Shown here piece by piece: positions 41,178 through 50,706 of a DNA stretch of 64,000 nucleotides (the first letter of the stretch is position 1; every line of letters begins with the position of its first letter). Under the pieces are notes generated by a model. That model searched no databases and was not told the DNA's origin. It was given only the letters and a program-made list of their open reading frames with translations. A program made the position numbers and the translations under genes. The DNA comes from Deinococcus ficus (GTDB lineage: Bacteria; Deinococcota; Deinococci; Deinococcales; Deinococcaceae), in NCBI RefSeq assembly GCF_003444775.1, contig NZ_CP021081.1, positions 1,352,001-1,416,000 of the forward strand, written 5' to 3'.

Positions 41178-42343
41178 CTATCTGAGCGCCATGCGGTGAG
41201 AATCCAGGGATTCAGCCAGCGGGGTGGGGATGGGTTGCTCACCGCGCAGGAAAGCCAGCCAGTCTCGGATGAGGGTGGTGTCCCCGCCACCGTGGTTGCC
41301 GGTCACGTTCACGGTCCAGGTGCGGGTGTGGCCGGTGCGGAAGTCGTGGAGTTCGAGTTCACCACGGTCCATGTGGCCGCGCAGTTCGCCGTGGGACCCG
41401 AGGACCTTGAGGGTGCGGGTGTTGTTGTGCGTGAATGCGCTGACGGTGAGTTGCGCGGTGACGCCGTTCTCGAATTCGATGGTGACGGCCTGATAGTCGT
41501 TCACGTTGTTCCGGCCGAGGTACACGCACTCGCCGTAGGGGCCGTGGTGCAGGGCGTCGTGCAGGCTGATGCCTCCGGCGGTGAGGACGGTGACGGGCCA
41601 CTGGTCGGCGGGACGGGTGACGTAGATGCGGCGGGCGTCGGAGGGGCAGTCGGGGACGGGGCAGTGGACGCAGCGGGTGGCCGCGCCGGGCGGGGCATTC
41701 TCGGGGCGGAAGTGGTGGAGGCGGCCGGCGCTGTGGATGCGGGTGGGGGGACTGCCGGCGTACCAGCGCAGGAGGTCGAGGTCGTGGACGCTCTTGGCGA
41801 GGAGGAACGGCGCGGCGGGCGGGGAGGCCCGCCAGTTGCCGCGGACGTACGAGTGCGCGTAGTGCCAGTGGGCGACGTTCTCGGCGAGGGTGAGGCCGAC
41901 GAGTTGGCCAAGAACGCCGGAGCGGATCGTGTCGTGGACAGCCTGGAAGAAGGGAGTGGCGCGCAGGACGTGGCACACGCTGACGCGCCCACTGGAGCGC
42001 GCCTCGGCGGCCTGCAGGGCGTCGAGTTCGGCGTGGGTGGCCGCGACGGGTTTTCGAGGAGGACGTGGTACCCGAGGGCCAGGGCGTGCAGGCAGGGCTG
42101 GACGTGGTCGTCGTCGGGGGTGGCGATCACGACCGCGTCGGCCACGCGGCCCCGGGCGAAGAAGTCGGTCCAGTGGGTGAACTGCCCCTCCGGGGGGACG
42201 GCGTGGCGGGTGGCGACCTCGTGCAGCCGGGCGGGCCGGGGGTCGACGAGCGCGGTGATGTGGGCGCCCTGCGCGGCGAGGTGGTGGGCGTACACGTCCG
42301 CGCCGCGGTTCCCGCAGCCGATCACGGCGACCCTCACGGTCAT
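41178..42343 (-). pseudogene. Gfo/Idh/MocA-family oxidoreductase, frameshifted
   Basis: Two overlapping frames together encode one NAD(P)-dependent oxidoreductase. The 5' part (from ATG 42343) has VRVAVIGCGNRGADVYAHHLAAQGAHITALVDP and VADAVVIATPDDDHVQPCLHALALGYHVLLE. The 3' part (frame ending at 41178) continues CHVLRATPFFQAVHDTIRSGVLGQLVGL. The break falls at the family EKP motif: the minus strand reads GAAAACCC, and one more A would restore EKPVA and the rest. Thus a single A is missing at 42051-42054. This is a mutation, a sequencing error in a homopolymer or, less likely, a -1 frameshift. It is the last gene of the salvage cluster. Confidence 0.8.
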
Positions 42344-42350
42344 GCGGGGG

Positions 42351-43394
42351 TCATTCCGGGCGGCGGGTCACGCCCCAGCCAGGGCCCTGGGGCGGCGCGA
42401 GTTCACCGGCCTGCCAGTGCAGGCCGGTGAAGGGGTCGTCGGCGAGGAGGAGGGCGCCGTCCAGGTCCGCCCAGTCGCAGGAGCCGGCGAGGGCAGCGGC
42501 GGCGGCGATGCCGAGGCTGCTCTCGATCATGCAGCCGATCATGACCTGCATGCCGTGCGCCCGCGCGAGCCGCAGGGCCTGAAGGGCCTGGAGGGGGCCG
42601 CCGAGTTTGGCGAGTTTCAGGTTCACGCCGTCGAACGCCCGGGCGAGGCTGAGGACGTCGCGGACGTGGTGCAGGCTCTCGTCGGCGACGAGGGGCACGC
42701 GGGCGGTGCGGCGCAGTTCGGCGTGGCCGTCGAGGTCGTCGGCCGCGAGGGGCTGTTCGAGCAGTTCGGCGTTCGCGGCGTCGAGGACGTCCAGCATGCG
42801 TTTGGCCTGTACGCGCGTCCAGGCGGCGTTGGCGTCCACGCGGAGGGTGACGTGGGGGAGTTCCTCGCGCAGGGCGGTGAGGATCGCCTCGTCCCGGTCG
42901 GTGCCGAGTTTGACCTTGAGGATGGTCTGCCCGGCCTCGACGGCCTCGCGGGCACGCTGGCGCATCTCGGGCAGCTCGGCGAGGCTGACGGTGTAGCTGC
43001 TGTGCGGGAGGGGCCGGTCGGACAGGCCCAGGAGGTGCCGGGCGGGCACGCCGGCCAGCATGGCGCACCATTCAACCGCTGCCATTTCCAGGGCGCACTT
43101 CACGCTGGGGTGGTCGTGCGGCATGACGCGGGTCACGGCGGCGTGCAGGCCCTCCCAGTCCCAGGGGTCGCGCACGCCTTCCAGCGCCGTGGCCAGGAGG
43201 GGCAGCACAGCCTCCACGGTGCCGCGCGTCTCGCCGTAGAAGGCGTTCGGGGCGGCCTCCCCGCGCCCCTGCACGCCCCCGCGCTCCAGGGTGACGAGGG
43301 TGCGGGGGTACACGCTGTGCGTCCAGCGGGCGATGCCGAAGGGCTGTGCGGTGTGCAGGTCCAGGGTGTCCCAGGTGAGGTTCACGAGGTCCAC
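42351..43394 (-). CDS. Dipeptide epimerase, enolase superfamily
   Basis: A 347-residue muconate-lactonizing-subgroup enzyme, most like L-Ala-D/L-Glu epimerase of murein-peptide recycling. Catalytic KxK is in ILKVKLG, metal ligands are in VDANAAW, LEQPL and ADES, and the second catalytic Lys is in NLKLAKLGG. IGCMIESSLG and a C-terminal DLDGALLL match the dipeptide-epimerase group. Its start overlaps the NlpC/P60 gene by 13 nt, an arrangement like Bacillus ykfB next to ykfC. This supports the murein-peptide role. Confidence 0.85.
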   Translation of the reverse strand: MDLVNLTWDTLDLHTAQPFGIARWTHSVYPRTLVTLERGGVQGRGEAAPNAFYGETRGTVEAVLPLLATALEGVRDPWDWEGLHAAVTRVMPHDHPSVKCALEMAAVEWCAMLAGVPARHLLGLSDRPLPHSSYTVSLAELPEMRQRAREAVEAGQTILKVKLGTDRDEAILTALREELPHVTLRVDANAAWTRVQAKRMLDVLDAANAELLEQPLAADDLDGHAELRRTARVPLVADESLHHVRDVLSLARAFDGVNLKLAKLGGPLQALQALRLARAHGMQVMIGCMIESSLGIAAAAALAGSCDWADLDGALLLADDPFTGLHWQAGELAPPQGPGWGVTRRPE

Positions 43395-44281
43395 CGCCCG
43401 TACCCGGTGCAGGACGCGGCGAGGCGCGCGCCGTAGTCGCCCTCGCCGAGGGTCTCGATGGTGACGCGCATGTGGGTGGCGTTCGCGTGGATCATGCGCC
43501 TGCCGTCCAGCATCAGGCCCACGTGTCCGGGGAAGAACGCCAGGTCGCCGGCCTGCGGGACGTCCACGGACGTGAGGGCCGCCTGCTGCTGGTCCGCGTC
43601 ACGCGGGAGGGCCCGGCCGGCGGCGGCGTACACGACCTGCGTGAGGCCGGAGCAGTCCAGGCCCCAGGCGCTGCGGCCGCCCCACACGTACGGCGTTTCC
43701 AGGAAGCGCAGCGCGAAGGTGGCGGGGTCCGTGCCGGTCAGCGGGGCCAGGGTGACGTCCTGCACCCAGGCGTCCCGGCCGTCGGGCAGCACGACCGGCT
43801 GCCAGCGGCGGTGGTCCTCGGTGACTCCCTCGCCGGCGCCGGGCGTGAGGCGGGCGCCGTGGCTGAGTTCCGCGAGAATCGCGCGGCTGACCTTCGGGCC
43901 GGCGAACGCGTGCCCGCGCAGGACCGTCACCTGAAGCGCGCCGGGGTCGCCGGCCACCAGGGCGGCCGCCCGGGCCCAGCCGAGGTACCGGTCGTGGGCG
44001 GTGCGGACGTACTGCCAGCCGTCCCCGGTGTCCCACAGGATCTCCATGGGCTCGCCGGGCAGCGCCTCGGTGACCTGCGCGGCCATGTCGTCCGGCCGAG
44101 CCTTCAGGCTCACGCGGGCGGCACCGGCCAGGGCGGGGCGGGGCTGTACGTACGTCCACTCCCCGCTCAGCTGGTCCTGCAGGGCCGCCTCGGCCCAGCG
44201 GCGGTCGGGGTCCACGGCCCACACCCGGCGGTCCAGGGTGTCCGGCAGCGGAGGGGTGGTCGCGTCATTCACGGCGGTCAT
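43382..44281 (-). CDS. NlpC/P60 gamma-D-glutamyl-diamino acid endopeptidase
   Basis: A 299-residue protein with two SH3-like segments (GEPMEILWDTGDGWQYVRTAHDRYLGWARAAALV, then a second around the WQPVVLPDGRDAWVQDVTL segment). An NlpC/P60 catalytic domain follows: Cys in WGLDCSGLTQ, His in FFPGHVGLML and a polar third residue in MIHANATHM. No signal peptide is visible, so it probably acts on imported muropeptides in the cytosol, like YkfC. ATG 44281 is 7 nt after TAGGCT. Confidence 0.88.
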   Translation of the reverse strand: MTAVNDATTPPLPDTLDRRVWAVDPDRRWAEAALQDQLSGEWTYVQPRPALAGAARVSLKARPDDMAAQVTEALPGEPMEILWDTGDGWQYVRTAHDRYLGWARAAALVAGDPGALQVTVLRGHAFAGPKVSRAILAELSHGARLTPGAGEGVTEDHRRWQPVVLPDGRDAWVQDVTLAPLTGTDPATFALRFLETPYVWGGRSAWGLDCSGLTQVVYAAAGRALPRDADQQQAALTSVDVPQAGDLAFFPGHVGLMLDGRRMIHANATHMRVTIETLGEGDYGARLAASCTGYGRWTS

Positions 44282-44288
44282 GCCTGCC

Positions 44289-44294
44289 AGCCTA
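44289..44294 (-). promoter_or_regulatory. Internal -10 box before the NlpC/P60 gene
   Basis: TAGGCT (minus strand) ends 7 nt before ATG 44281, so the last three genes of the cluster may have their own start. Confidence 0.5.
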
Positions 44295-44324
44295 GAGCAT
44301 CCCCTGAACGGCCCGGCCAGGGCT

Positions 44325-45320
44325 TTACAGATGGCTCTTCAGCCAGCGCAGCCAGTTGCCGCCTGCCACCCCGGCCCGCGCCTCGGCGGGCAGCAGGTCC
44401 AGGAAGCGGGGCAGGTCGGCGCAGGAGTCCAGGCCGGCCGGGGTCTTCTCCTGCCCGAACCCGCCGTCCAGGTCCGTGCCGAGCGCGACGTGGGCCCAGC
44501 CGCCCAGCGCCGCGTAATGCCGGGCGTGCGCGGCGAGGTCGGTGAGGGACACGCGGGGCTGCGTCGCGTCCCACCCGGCGCGGATGAAGGTGCTCAGGCA
44601 CACCAGGCCGATCACGCCGCCGGTGGCCATGACCGCGCGGGCCATGTCGTCGGTCAGGTGCCGGTTGCCGGGCAGCAGGGCCCGGGCATTCGAGTGCGAG
44701 GCGATCATGCGCACGCCGAGGTCCGCCGCGTCCCAGAAGGCCGCGTCGTCCAGGTGCGAGGCGTCCAATGTCACGCCCAGGTCCCGCATGCCGGCCACGA
44801 GGTCGCGGCCGGCCGGGGTGAGGGGCCCCGGGGCGTTCGTGCCGCCGGCGTACCGGGTGCGGCCCCAGGCGGGCCCGATCAGGCGCACGCCGCGCTCCAC
44901 CCAGAACGGAAGGTCGTCCGCGTCGCGGATGGGGTCGGCGCCCTCCATCAGCAGGACGACGCCCAGCGCGTCCCCGCTGCCGGTCAGGGCGTCCGCCTCG
45001 AAGGCCGCGACCTCGGCGGCGCTGCGCAGGAGCCGGACGTGCCCCTCGTCCTGCCAGCGGGTGTACACGTTCAGCTGCGTCAGGGCCTGCTGCCGGGCGC
45101 CCTCGGCGTCGGTGTACCCGGAGCTGCCGGCGCTGGCCGGGAGGGCGAACAGCGTGCCGAACGCCAGCCGCACCCCGCCCTTGCGGAGTTCCGGGAAGCT
45201 CACGGTCGCGGTTTCGCTGGGCACCGGGTCGCAGGCGCGCAGCTCGGACAGGGGGAGGCGCAGGTCGCGGCCCAGCAGGGCGTTCATGGCGAGGTCCAGG
45301 TGCCCGTCCACGATCAGCAC
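44325..45320 (-). CDS. Membrane-dipeptidase-type (M19) peptidase
   Basis: A 331-residue zinc dipeptidase of the renal dipeptidase family, acting on L-D or D-containing dipeptides. The metal site is DGHLDLAMNAL (HxD) and LLMEGADPI (Glu). IASHSNARAL and LGTDLDGGF are further family motifs. No signal peptide is visible. GTG 45320 overlaps the HAD gene stop by 7 nt. In this cluster it probably splits the Ala-Glu type dipeptides released by the NlpC/P60 enzyme. Confidence 0.88.
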   Translation of the reverse strand: MLIVDGHLDLAMNALLGRDLRLPLSELRACDPVPSETATVSFPELRKGGVRLAFGTLFALPASAGSSGYTDAEGARQQALTQLNVYTRWQDEGHVRLLRSAAEVAAFEADALTGSGDALGVVLLMEGADPIRDADDLPFWVERGVRLIGPAWGRTRYAGGTNAPGPLTPAGRDLVAGMRDLGVTLDASHLDDAAFWDAADLGVRMIASHSNARALLPGNRHLTDDMARAVMATGGVIGLVCLSTFIRAGWDATQPRVSLTDLAAHARHYAALGGWAHVALGTDLDGGFGQEKTPAGLDSCADLPRFLDLLPAEARAGVAGGNWLRWLKSHL

Positions 45321-46015
45321 GCCGCGACCTCCCGGGCGGCGGCGAGGTTCCGGTCGATCAGGGTCAGGACGTCCCGGAGGTCATGCACGACGCCGGGTTC
45401 CGCGTGGTGCACGTTCACCCGTTCGGCCGCCATGCCCACGCGGCGGGCGGCGTCCACGTTCTCCGGCAGGTCGTCCAGGAACAGGATCGCGGCCGGCGGG
45501 AGGCCCAGCGCCTCGGCCGCCAGCGTGAAGGCGCGCGGGTCGGGCTTGTGCACGCCGAGGGTGCAGGTGGCGAGAGGAACGTCCACCAGGTCGGCCAGTC
45601 CGGTGCGCCGCAGGGTCCGGTCGATGCTGGGGAAGGTGTTGCTCAGCACGCCCACCCGCAGACCCCGGGCGCGCACGCCGCGCAGCACCTCGGCGACGTG
45701 AGGAACGGGCGTCAGGAAGGCCTCATAGGGGTACTCGCTCAGGAAGGCCTCGCCCTCGGCGTGGGTCAGGCCGAGCTGCCCGGCCAGCCCTCGGGCGTAG
45801 GTGGCCCAGTAGGCGGCTTCCTCGTCGGGCGTGCGGATGGCGTGCCAGTGCGGCGCCTCGGCCTGCCAGTGGGTGATCATGCGGCGCGCGGTGTGCTTCG
45901 GGTCCAGGCCGAAGCGTTCGGCGGCCCAGTGGCCGGCCTGGGTGTACACGCCGGGGTCGGTGGTGCAGAGGGTGTCGTCCCGGTCGAAGAGGACGGCCTG
46001 CCAGCGGGAGGTCAT
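45314..46015 (-). CDS. HAD-superfamily hydrolase
   Basis: A 233-residue phosphatase-type HAD protein. The nucleophile motif is VLFDRDDTL; motif II is VLSNTF, the motif III Lys is in GVHKPDPR, and motif IV is LFLDDLPENVDAA. It has a helical cap domain of the C1 type. The substrate is unknown. It is the first gene of the minus-strand cluster with TAGGAT 6 nt before its ATG. Confidence 0.87.
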   Translation of the reverse strand: MTSRWQAVLFDRDDTLCTTDPGVYTQAGHWAAERFGLDPKHTARRMITHWQAEAPHWHAIRTPDEEAAYWATYARGLAGQLGLTHAEGEAFLSEYPYEAFLTPVPHVAEVLRGVRARGLRVGVLSNTFPSIDRTLRRTGLADLVDVPLATCTLGVHKPDPRAFTLAAEALGLPPAAILFLDDLPENVDAARRVGMAAERVNVHHAEPGVVHDLRDVLTLIDRNLAAAREVAAC

Positions 46016-46021
46016 GGGCGA

Positions 46022-46027
46022 ATCCTA
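46022..46027 (-). promoter_or_regulatory. -10 box of the HAD/murein-salvage cluster
   Basis: TAGGAT (minus strand) ends 6 nt before ATG 46015. Confidence 0.55.
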
Positions 46028-46067
46028 GAGCGCACGGCCCGATCCTGCCCGGTCCCGTTTGCATTCG

Positions 46068-46121
46068 GCAACAATGTTGCTCATCTCATCTGACCGGCCC
46101 GATGTATAGCAATAGGGTTGC
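46068..46121. promoter_or_regulatory. Pair of GCAA-N5-TTGC operator-like sites
   Basis: GCAACAATGTTGC (46068-46080) and GCAATAGGGTTGC (46109-46121) share the dyad GCAA-TTGC and start 41 nt apart (about four helical turns). They lie in the divergent promoter region between the HAD cluster and the aminotransferase, so a regulator could loop across both. The regulator is not identified. Confidence 0.4.
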
Positions 46122-46141
46122 GCGGTCCAGCGTTCTCCCTC

Positions 46142-46147
46142 TAGCAT
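46142..46147 (+). promoter_or_regulatory. -10 box, leaderless start of the aminotransferase
   Basis: TAGCAT ends 7 nt before ATG 46155. Confidence 0.5.
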
Positions 46148-46154
46148 GGCGGGC

Positions 46155-47318
46155 ATGACCAGCGCGGCGCCCGCCCCCCACACGCTCCTCACGCCCGGTC
46201 CCACGCCCATCCATCCCCGCGCCGTGCAGGCGCTCACGCGGGACATGCTGGGTCACATGGACCCGGTCGTGTTCGCCCTGAACCGCGACATCCAGCAGGG
46301 CCTGCGCGACATGTACGGCGCGGCCCCGGACACCTTCACCGCCCTGCTCGCCGGCACCGGCAGCCTGGGCATGGAGGCGGGCTTCGCCAACCTCGTCGAG
46401 AGCGGGGACGAGGTGATCGTCTGCGCGAACGGCAGCTTCGGGCACCGCATGGCCGAGATGGCCGCCCGTTACGGCGCCCGCGTGCGGCTGGTCACCGCGC
46501 CCCTCGGTGAGGCCATCCGCCCGGAGAACGTCGCCGCGCAGCTCGACGACCGCGTGCGCATGGTCGCCGTGGTCCACGGCGAGACGAGCACCGGCGTGCT
46601 GAACCCCGTCCCGGAGATCGCCGGACTGCTGCGCGGCCGCGACACCCTGCTCACCGTGGACGCCGTCACCACCGCCGGCATGGAACCCTTCCACATGCAG
46701 GCCTGGGGCGTGGACTACGCCTACACCGGCGCGCAGAAGTGCCTCAGCGCCCCTCCCGGCCTCGCGCCCATCGCCGTGAGCGACCGCGCCTTCGCGCGCT
46801 TCCATGCCCGACGCAGCCCCACGCCGCTGTGGTACGCCGACCTGGACGGCCTGCGCGACTACTGGGTGCACCGGTCCTACCACCATACGGTGCCCGTGAA
46901 CCTCCACTACGCCCTGCACGCCGCCCTCAGCGCCGCGCTGGAAGAGGGCCTGGAGGTCCGGCAGGCCCGCGCCGCGCACATCGGGCAGGCGGTGTACCGC
47001 ACGCTGGAGCCCCTGGGGTTCCGCCATTACGTGCAGGATCCCGCCCAGCGCCTCCCGACCGTGCTCGCCCTGCGCCTCCCGGCCGGCCTGAACGACGCCG
47101 CCGTGCGCGCCGAGCTGCGCCAGCGGGAGATCAGCGTGACCGGTGGCCTGGGGGCCACGGCCGGCCTGATCTGGCGCCTGGGCCTGATGGGCGAAAGCGC
47201 CCGCCCGGCCCCCTACCGCACCCTGATGCTCGCGCTGGAGGACATCCTCGGCGTGCCCGGCCTGGCCGGGCGCTTCACCGAGACGCTGACTGAGATCGAG
47301 GACGCCGTTCCCGTCTGA
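46155..47318 (+). CDS. Class V aminotransferase (serine-pyruvate/alanine-glyoxylate type)
   Basis: A 387-residue PLP enzyme. [17 protein letters not shown] is the typical start. [28 protein letters not shown] and the PLP lysine in [20 protein letters not shown] follow the alanine-glyoxylate / serine-pyruvate transaminase group. The exact substrate pair is not fixed by sequence. A longer upstream start at 46146 would fall in the -10 box, so 46155 is chosen. Confidence 0.88.
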   Translation: MTSAAPAPHTLLTPGPTPIHPRAVQALTRDMLGHMDPVVFALNRDIQQGLRDMYGAAPDTFTALLAGTGSLGMEAGFANLVESGDEVIVCANGSFGHRMAEMAARYGARVRLVTAPLGEAIRPENVAAQLDDRVRMVAVVHGETSTGVLNPVPEIAGLLRGRDTLLTVDAVTTAGMEPFHMQAWGVDYAYTGAQKCLSAPPGLAPIAVSDRAFARFHARRSPTPLWYADLDGLRDYWVHRSYHHTVPVNLHYALHAALSAALEEGLEVRQARAAHIGQAVYRTLEPLGFRHYVQDPAQRLPTVLALRLPAGLNDAAVRAELRQREISVTGGLGATAGLIWRLGLMGESARPAPYRTLMLALEDILGVPGLAGRFTETLTEIEDAVPV

Positions 47319-47330
47319 AGGCCGAACGCA

Positions 47331-47363
47331 TGCGGGCGACCCCGGTTCAGGAGGTCGCCCGCA
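47331..47363. terminator. Bidirectional terminator between aminotransferase and metallophosphoesterase
   Basis: The 11-bp stem TGCGGGCGACC (47331-47341) pairs with 47353-47363 around an 11-nt loop. Confidence 0.75.
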
Positions 47364-47382
47364 CTGTTGTCCTGATCCGCTC

Positions 47383-48090
47383 TCAGGCGCCCATCTTGCC
47401 GGTGCGGATCACGTCTGCGATCAGGGGCGGCAGATTCCACGCCATCACGTCGAACGCCGCGGACGCGAAATCGTACGTGACCTTGTGCAGCGTCACCTTC
47501 GGCTTGCGGCCCGAGCAGTCCACGATCGCCACGTCCGCGCCCGGCTCGTGGTTCAGGCTGAGGCCCACGCTGCCCGGGTCCACGAACACCGTGTCCTCCA
47601 GCGTCCGCACGAACGGCACGTGCGTGCCGCCCACCACCACCACCCGCGCGCCCAGCTGCTCGGCCAGTTCCTCCAGCTGCCGCTCCGGGGCCATCAGGTC
47701 CAGTTTCGTTTCCGGGTCGTGCGGGCTGCCGTGAAAGAACCGCACGCGGCCCACCGGGGTCATCAGGCGCCCGCCGGGCGGGAGGCGCCGCAGGTACTCC
47801 ACCTGCTCCGGCATCAGCACCTCCCGCGTCCACGACAGCACCTGATCGGCAATGCCGCGCCGGTCGGGGCTGCCGCCCAGTTCCATCGCCACGCGCATGT
47901 CGCTGGACCCCAGCGCCACCGGCCAGCCCTCCCGTTTCACGAAATCGATCACCGGGCCCGGGCTCGCGCCGTACCCGACCAGGTCGCCCACCACGATCAC
48001 CTGGTTCACGGGGTTTTCCTGCAGGAAGCGCTTCACGGACGTCAGCGCGTGAATGTTCGCGTGCAGGTCACTCAGGAACGCGATCCTCAA
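47383..48090 (-). CDS. Metallophosphoesterase (YfcE/MJ0936-like)
   Basis: A 235-residue calcineurin-like phosphoesterase. Metal motifs are [12 protein letters not shown] (DxH), VVGDLVGYG (GD) and [10 protein letters not shown], which has Ser-Asp in place of the usual Asn-His/Glu. FFHGSPHDP and [10 protein letters not shown] complete the set, and FVDPGSVGL is typical. The substrate is unknown. TTG 48090 is taken as start because it directly precedes the conserved N-terminus and overlaps the stop (TTGA) of a leaderless 22-residue upstream ORF. No ATG fits. Confidence 0.82.
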   Translation of the reverse strand: MRIAFLSDLHANIHALTSVKRFLQENPVNQVIVVGDLVGYGASPGPVIDFVKREGWPVALGSSDMRVAMELGGSPDRRGIADQVLSWTREVLMPEQVEYLRRLPPGGRLMTPVGRVRFFHGSPHDPETKLDLMAPERQLEELAEQLGARVVVVGGTHVPFVRTLEDTVFVDPGSVGLSLNHEPGADVAIVDCSGRKPKVTLHKVTYDFASAAFDVMAWNLPPLIADVIRTGKMGA

Positions 48091-48155
48091 GGCCGCGCCC
48101 CCCGGAACGGGCGGGCGGAGCGGCAGGCCGGGCGGATCTCGGAACGTCCCATCAT
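48087..48155 (-). CDS. Leaderless 22-residue upstream ORF
   Basis: Starts with two ATG codons 8 nt after TATGCT and reads [16 protein letters not shown] before ending in TGA. The TGA overlaps the TTG of the metallophosphoesterase (TTGA). A GGGGGG run lies about 8 nt before that TTG. The geometry matches a coupling ORF like that at 6829-6855. The peptide has no recognisable homology. Confidence 0.35.
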   Translation of the reverse strand: MMGRSEIRPACRSARPFRGARP

Positions 48156-48163
48156 TGTCGCCC

Positions 48164-48169
48164 AGCATA
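48164..48169 (-). promoter_or_regulatory. -10 box of the upstream ORF/metallophosphoesterase unit
   Basis: TATGCT (minus strand) ends 8 nt before ATG 48155. Confidence 0.55.
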
Positions 48170-48236
48170 CCGGGTCGCGCCCTGGCGCGGCTGTGAAGTC
48201 CCCCCACCCCCCACCGTCGCTGTGGGTGGGGCGCCC

Positions 48237-48242
48237 TATGAT
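48237..48242 (+). promoter_or_regulatory. -10 box, leaderless start of lnt
   Basis: TATGAT ends 7 nt before ATG 48250. Two other in-frame ATGs (48238, 48241) lie inside or at the edge of this box. Confidence 0.6.
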
Positions 48243-48249
48243 GCGGGCG

Positions 48250-49674
<1,425 letters not shown>

Positions 49675-50646
49675 TCAGCGGAAGTGCTCCACGATGTCGT
49701 CCAGGTCGTCTTCCGGCACCTCGACGTACCGCCTCGTGGTGTCCACCTGTTCATGCCCCAGGAACCCGGCCACCCGCGTGAAGTCCTTCGTGGCGGCGTA
49801 CAGCTGCGTGCCCGCGTACTTCCGCCCGGCGTGAAAGCCGCGGAACTCATGCTCCCGGCCGCATCTCAATGCCAGTTTCCGCAGGCGTTCGTACGCGCTG
49901 GAGTACGCCTGGAACGTGAACACCCACGCTGGCCCCCGGGCGCCCGACTCGGCCTGCCAGGCACTCAGGGCGTCCCGCAGCAGGGCGCTCAGCGGCACCC
50001 GGCGGGCCTTATCCCCCTTGCCGTGCGCGACCAGCAGGCGCCGCCGCGGCAGGTCCACGTCCGCCCAGGTGACCGCCAGGGCCTCCGCGATCCGCAGGCC
50101 GGCGTGCGCCATCAGCAGCACCAGCGCCCGCTCCTGCGCGTCCGCGTGCTCCAGCATCGCCTGCACGAACTCCGGGCGGTACGGAGGATTCTTCACGATG
50201 CCCTTGGTGCGGTCCTTGGGGCGTTTCACGTCTGCGAACGGGTCGGCGTCGGTCGCCCCGGCCCAGCGCAGGGCCCGGTACAGCGCCGAGGCCGCCGCGA
50301 CGCGCGCCATCACGGTGGCGGGTTTCAGGCCGCTGCTCGTGAGGGCCGCCACGTACAGACCAGGTTCGCGGCGGCCCGGGTGCAGGAGATTCCAGGCGTG
50401 GTCGCGGGCGTGGTTCACCAGCACCTCGACGCCCTTGCGGTAGGCGCGCAGCGTGTGCGGGCTGGTACGCACGCCGCCGCTGGTGTCGGTGCTGAGGTAC
50501 GCGAGCGTGATCGCCCAGAGCTCCGGGAACGTCTTGTCGCGGGCGGCAGTGACGGCCCGGACCCGCAGGGCCTCGTCGGTGAGGCCGCTGAAGCTGCGGG
50601 CCTGGGCAAGGGCGTCGGCGGTGAACGGCACCAGGGCATCGGTCAT
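49675..50646 (-). CDS. Xer-like tyrosine recombinase
   Basis: A 323-residue site-specific recombinase with an N-terminal SAM-like core-binding domain (SPHTLRAYRKGVEVLVNHA, GLKPATVMARVAAASALYRALRW). The C-terminal catalytic domain contains all six residues: Arg in AHAGLRIAEAL, Lys in VAHGKGDKARRVPL, His-x-x-Arg in FHAGRKYAGTQ, His in FLGHEQVDTT and Tyr in RRYVEV. The size fits a chromosomal XerC/XerD or a compact element integrase. ATG 50646 is used; an upstream extension crosses the dif-like palindrome. That site lies right in front of the gene. Confidence 0.88.
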   Translation of the reverse strand: MTDALVPFTADALAQARSFSGLTDEALRVRAVTAARDKTFPELWAITLAYLSTDTSGGVRTSPHTLRAYRKGVEVLVNHARDHAWNLLHPGRREPGLYVAALTSSGLKPATVMARVAAASALYRALRWAGATDADPFADVKRPKDRTKGIVKNPPYRPEFVQAMLEHADAQERALVLLMAHAGLRIAEALAVTWADVDLPRRRLLVAHGKGDKARRVPLSALLRDALSAWQAESGARGPAWVFTFQAYSSAYERLRKLALRCGREHEFRGFHAGRKYAGTQLYAATKDFTRVAGFLGHEQVDTTRRYVEVPEDDLDDIVEHFR

Positions 50647-50652
50647 GGGTGA

Positions 50653-50680
50653 GCCGATGATAACATGCATTATCAACGGG
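50653..50680. other. dif-like palindrome (TGATAA-N6-TTATCA) in front of the recombinase
   Basis: 6-bp arms TGATAA (50658-50663) and TTATCA (50670-50675) flank a 6-nt centre CATGCA. This reproduces the ATAA-N6-TTAT core of Xer dif sites, which are 28 bp with 11-bp arms (here 50653-50680). It also overlaps the recombinase promoter region, so an autoregulatory operator is the alternative. Confidence 0.45.
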
Positions 50681-50692
50681 CGGAGAAAAGAT

Positions 50693-50698
50693 TAGACT
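50693..50698 (+). promoter_or_regulatory. -10 box of the atypical hypothetical gene
   Basis: TAGACT ends 8 nt before ATG 50707. Confidence 0.5.
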
Positions 50699-50706
50699 GA
50701 GAGGCG

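Noticed and set aside
42046..42060. Programmed -1 frameshift as the main explanation for the split oxidoreductase
   Set aside because: The site GAAAAC lacks a canonical slippery heptamer and no downstream stimulatory hairpin is evident; a missing base in an A-run is simpler.
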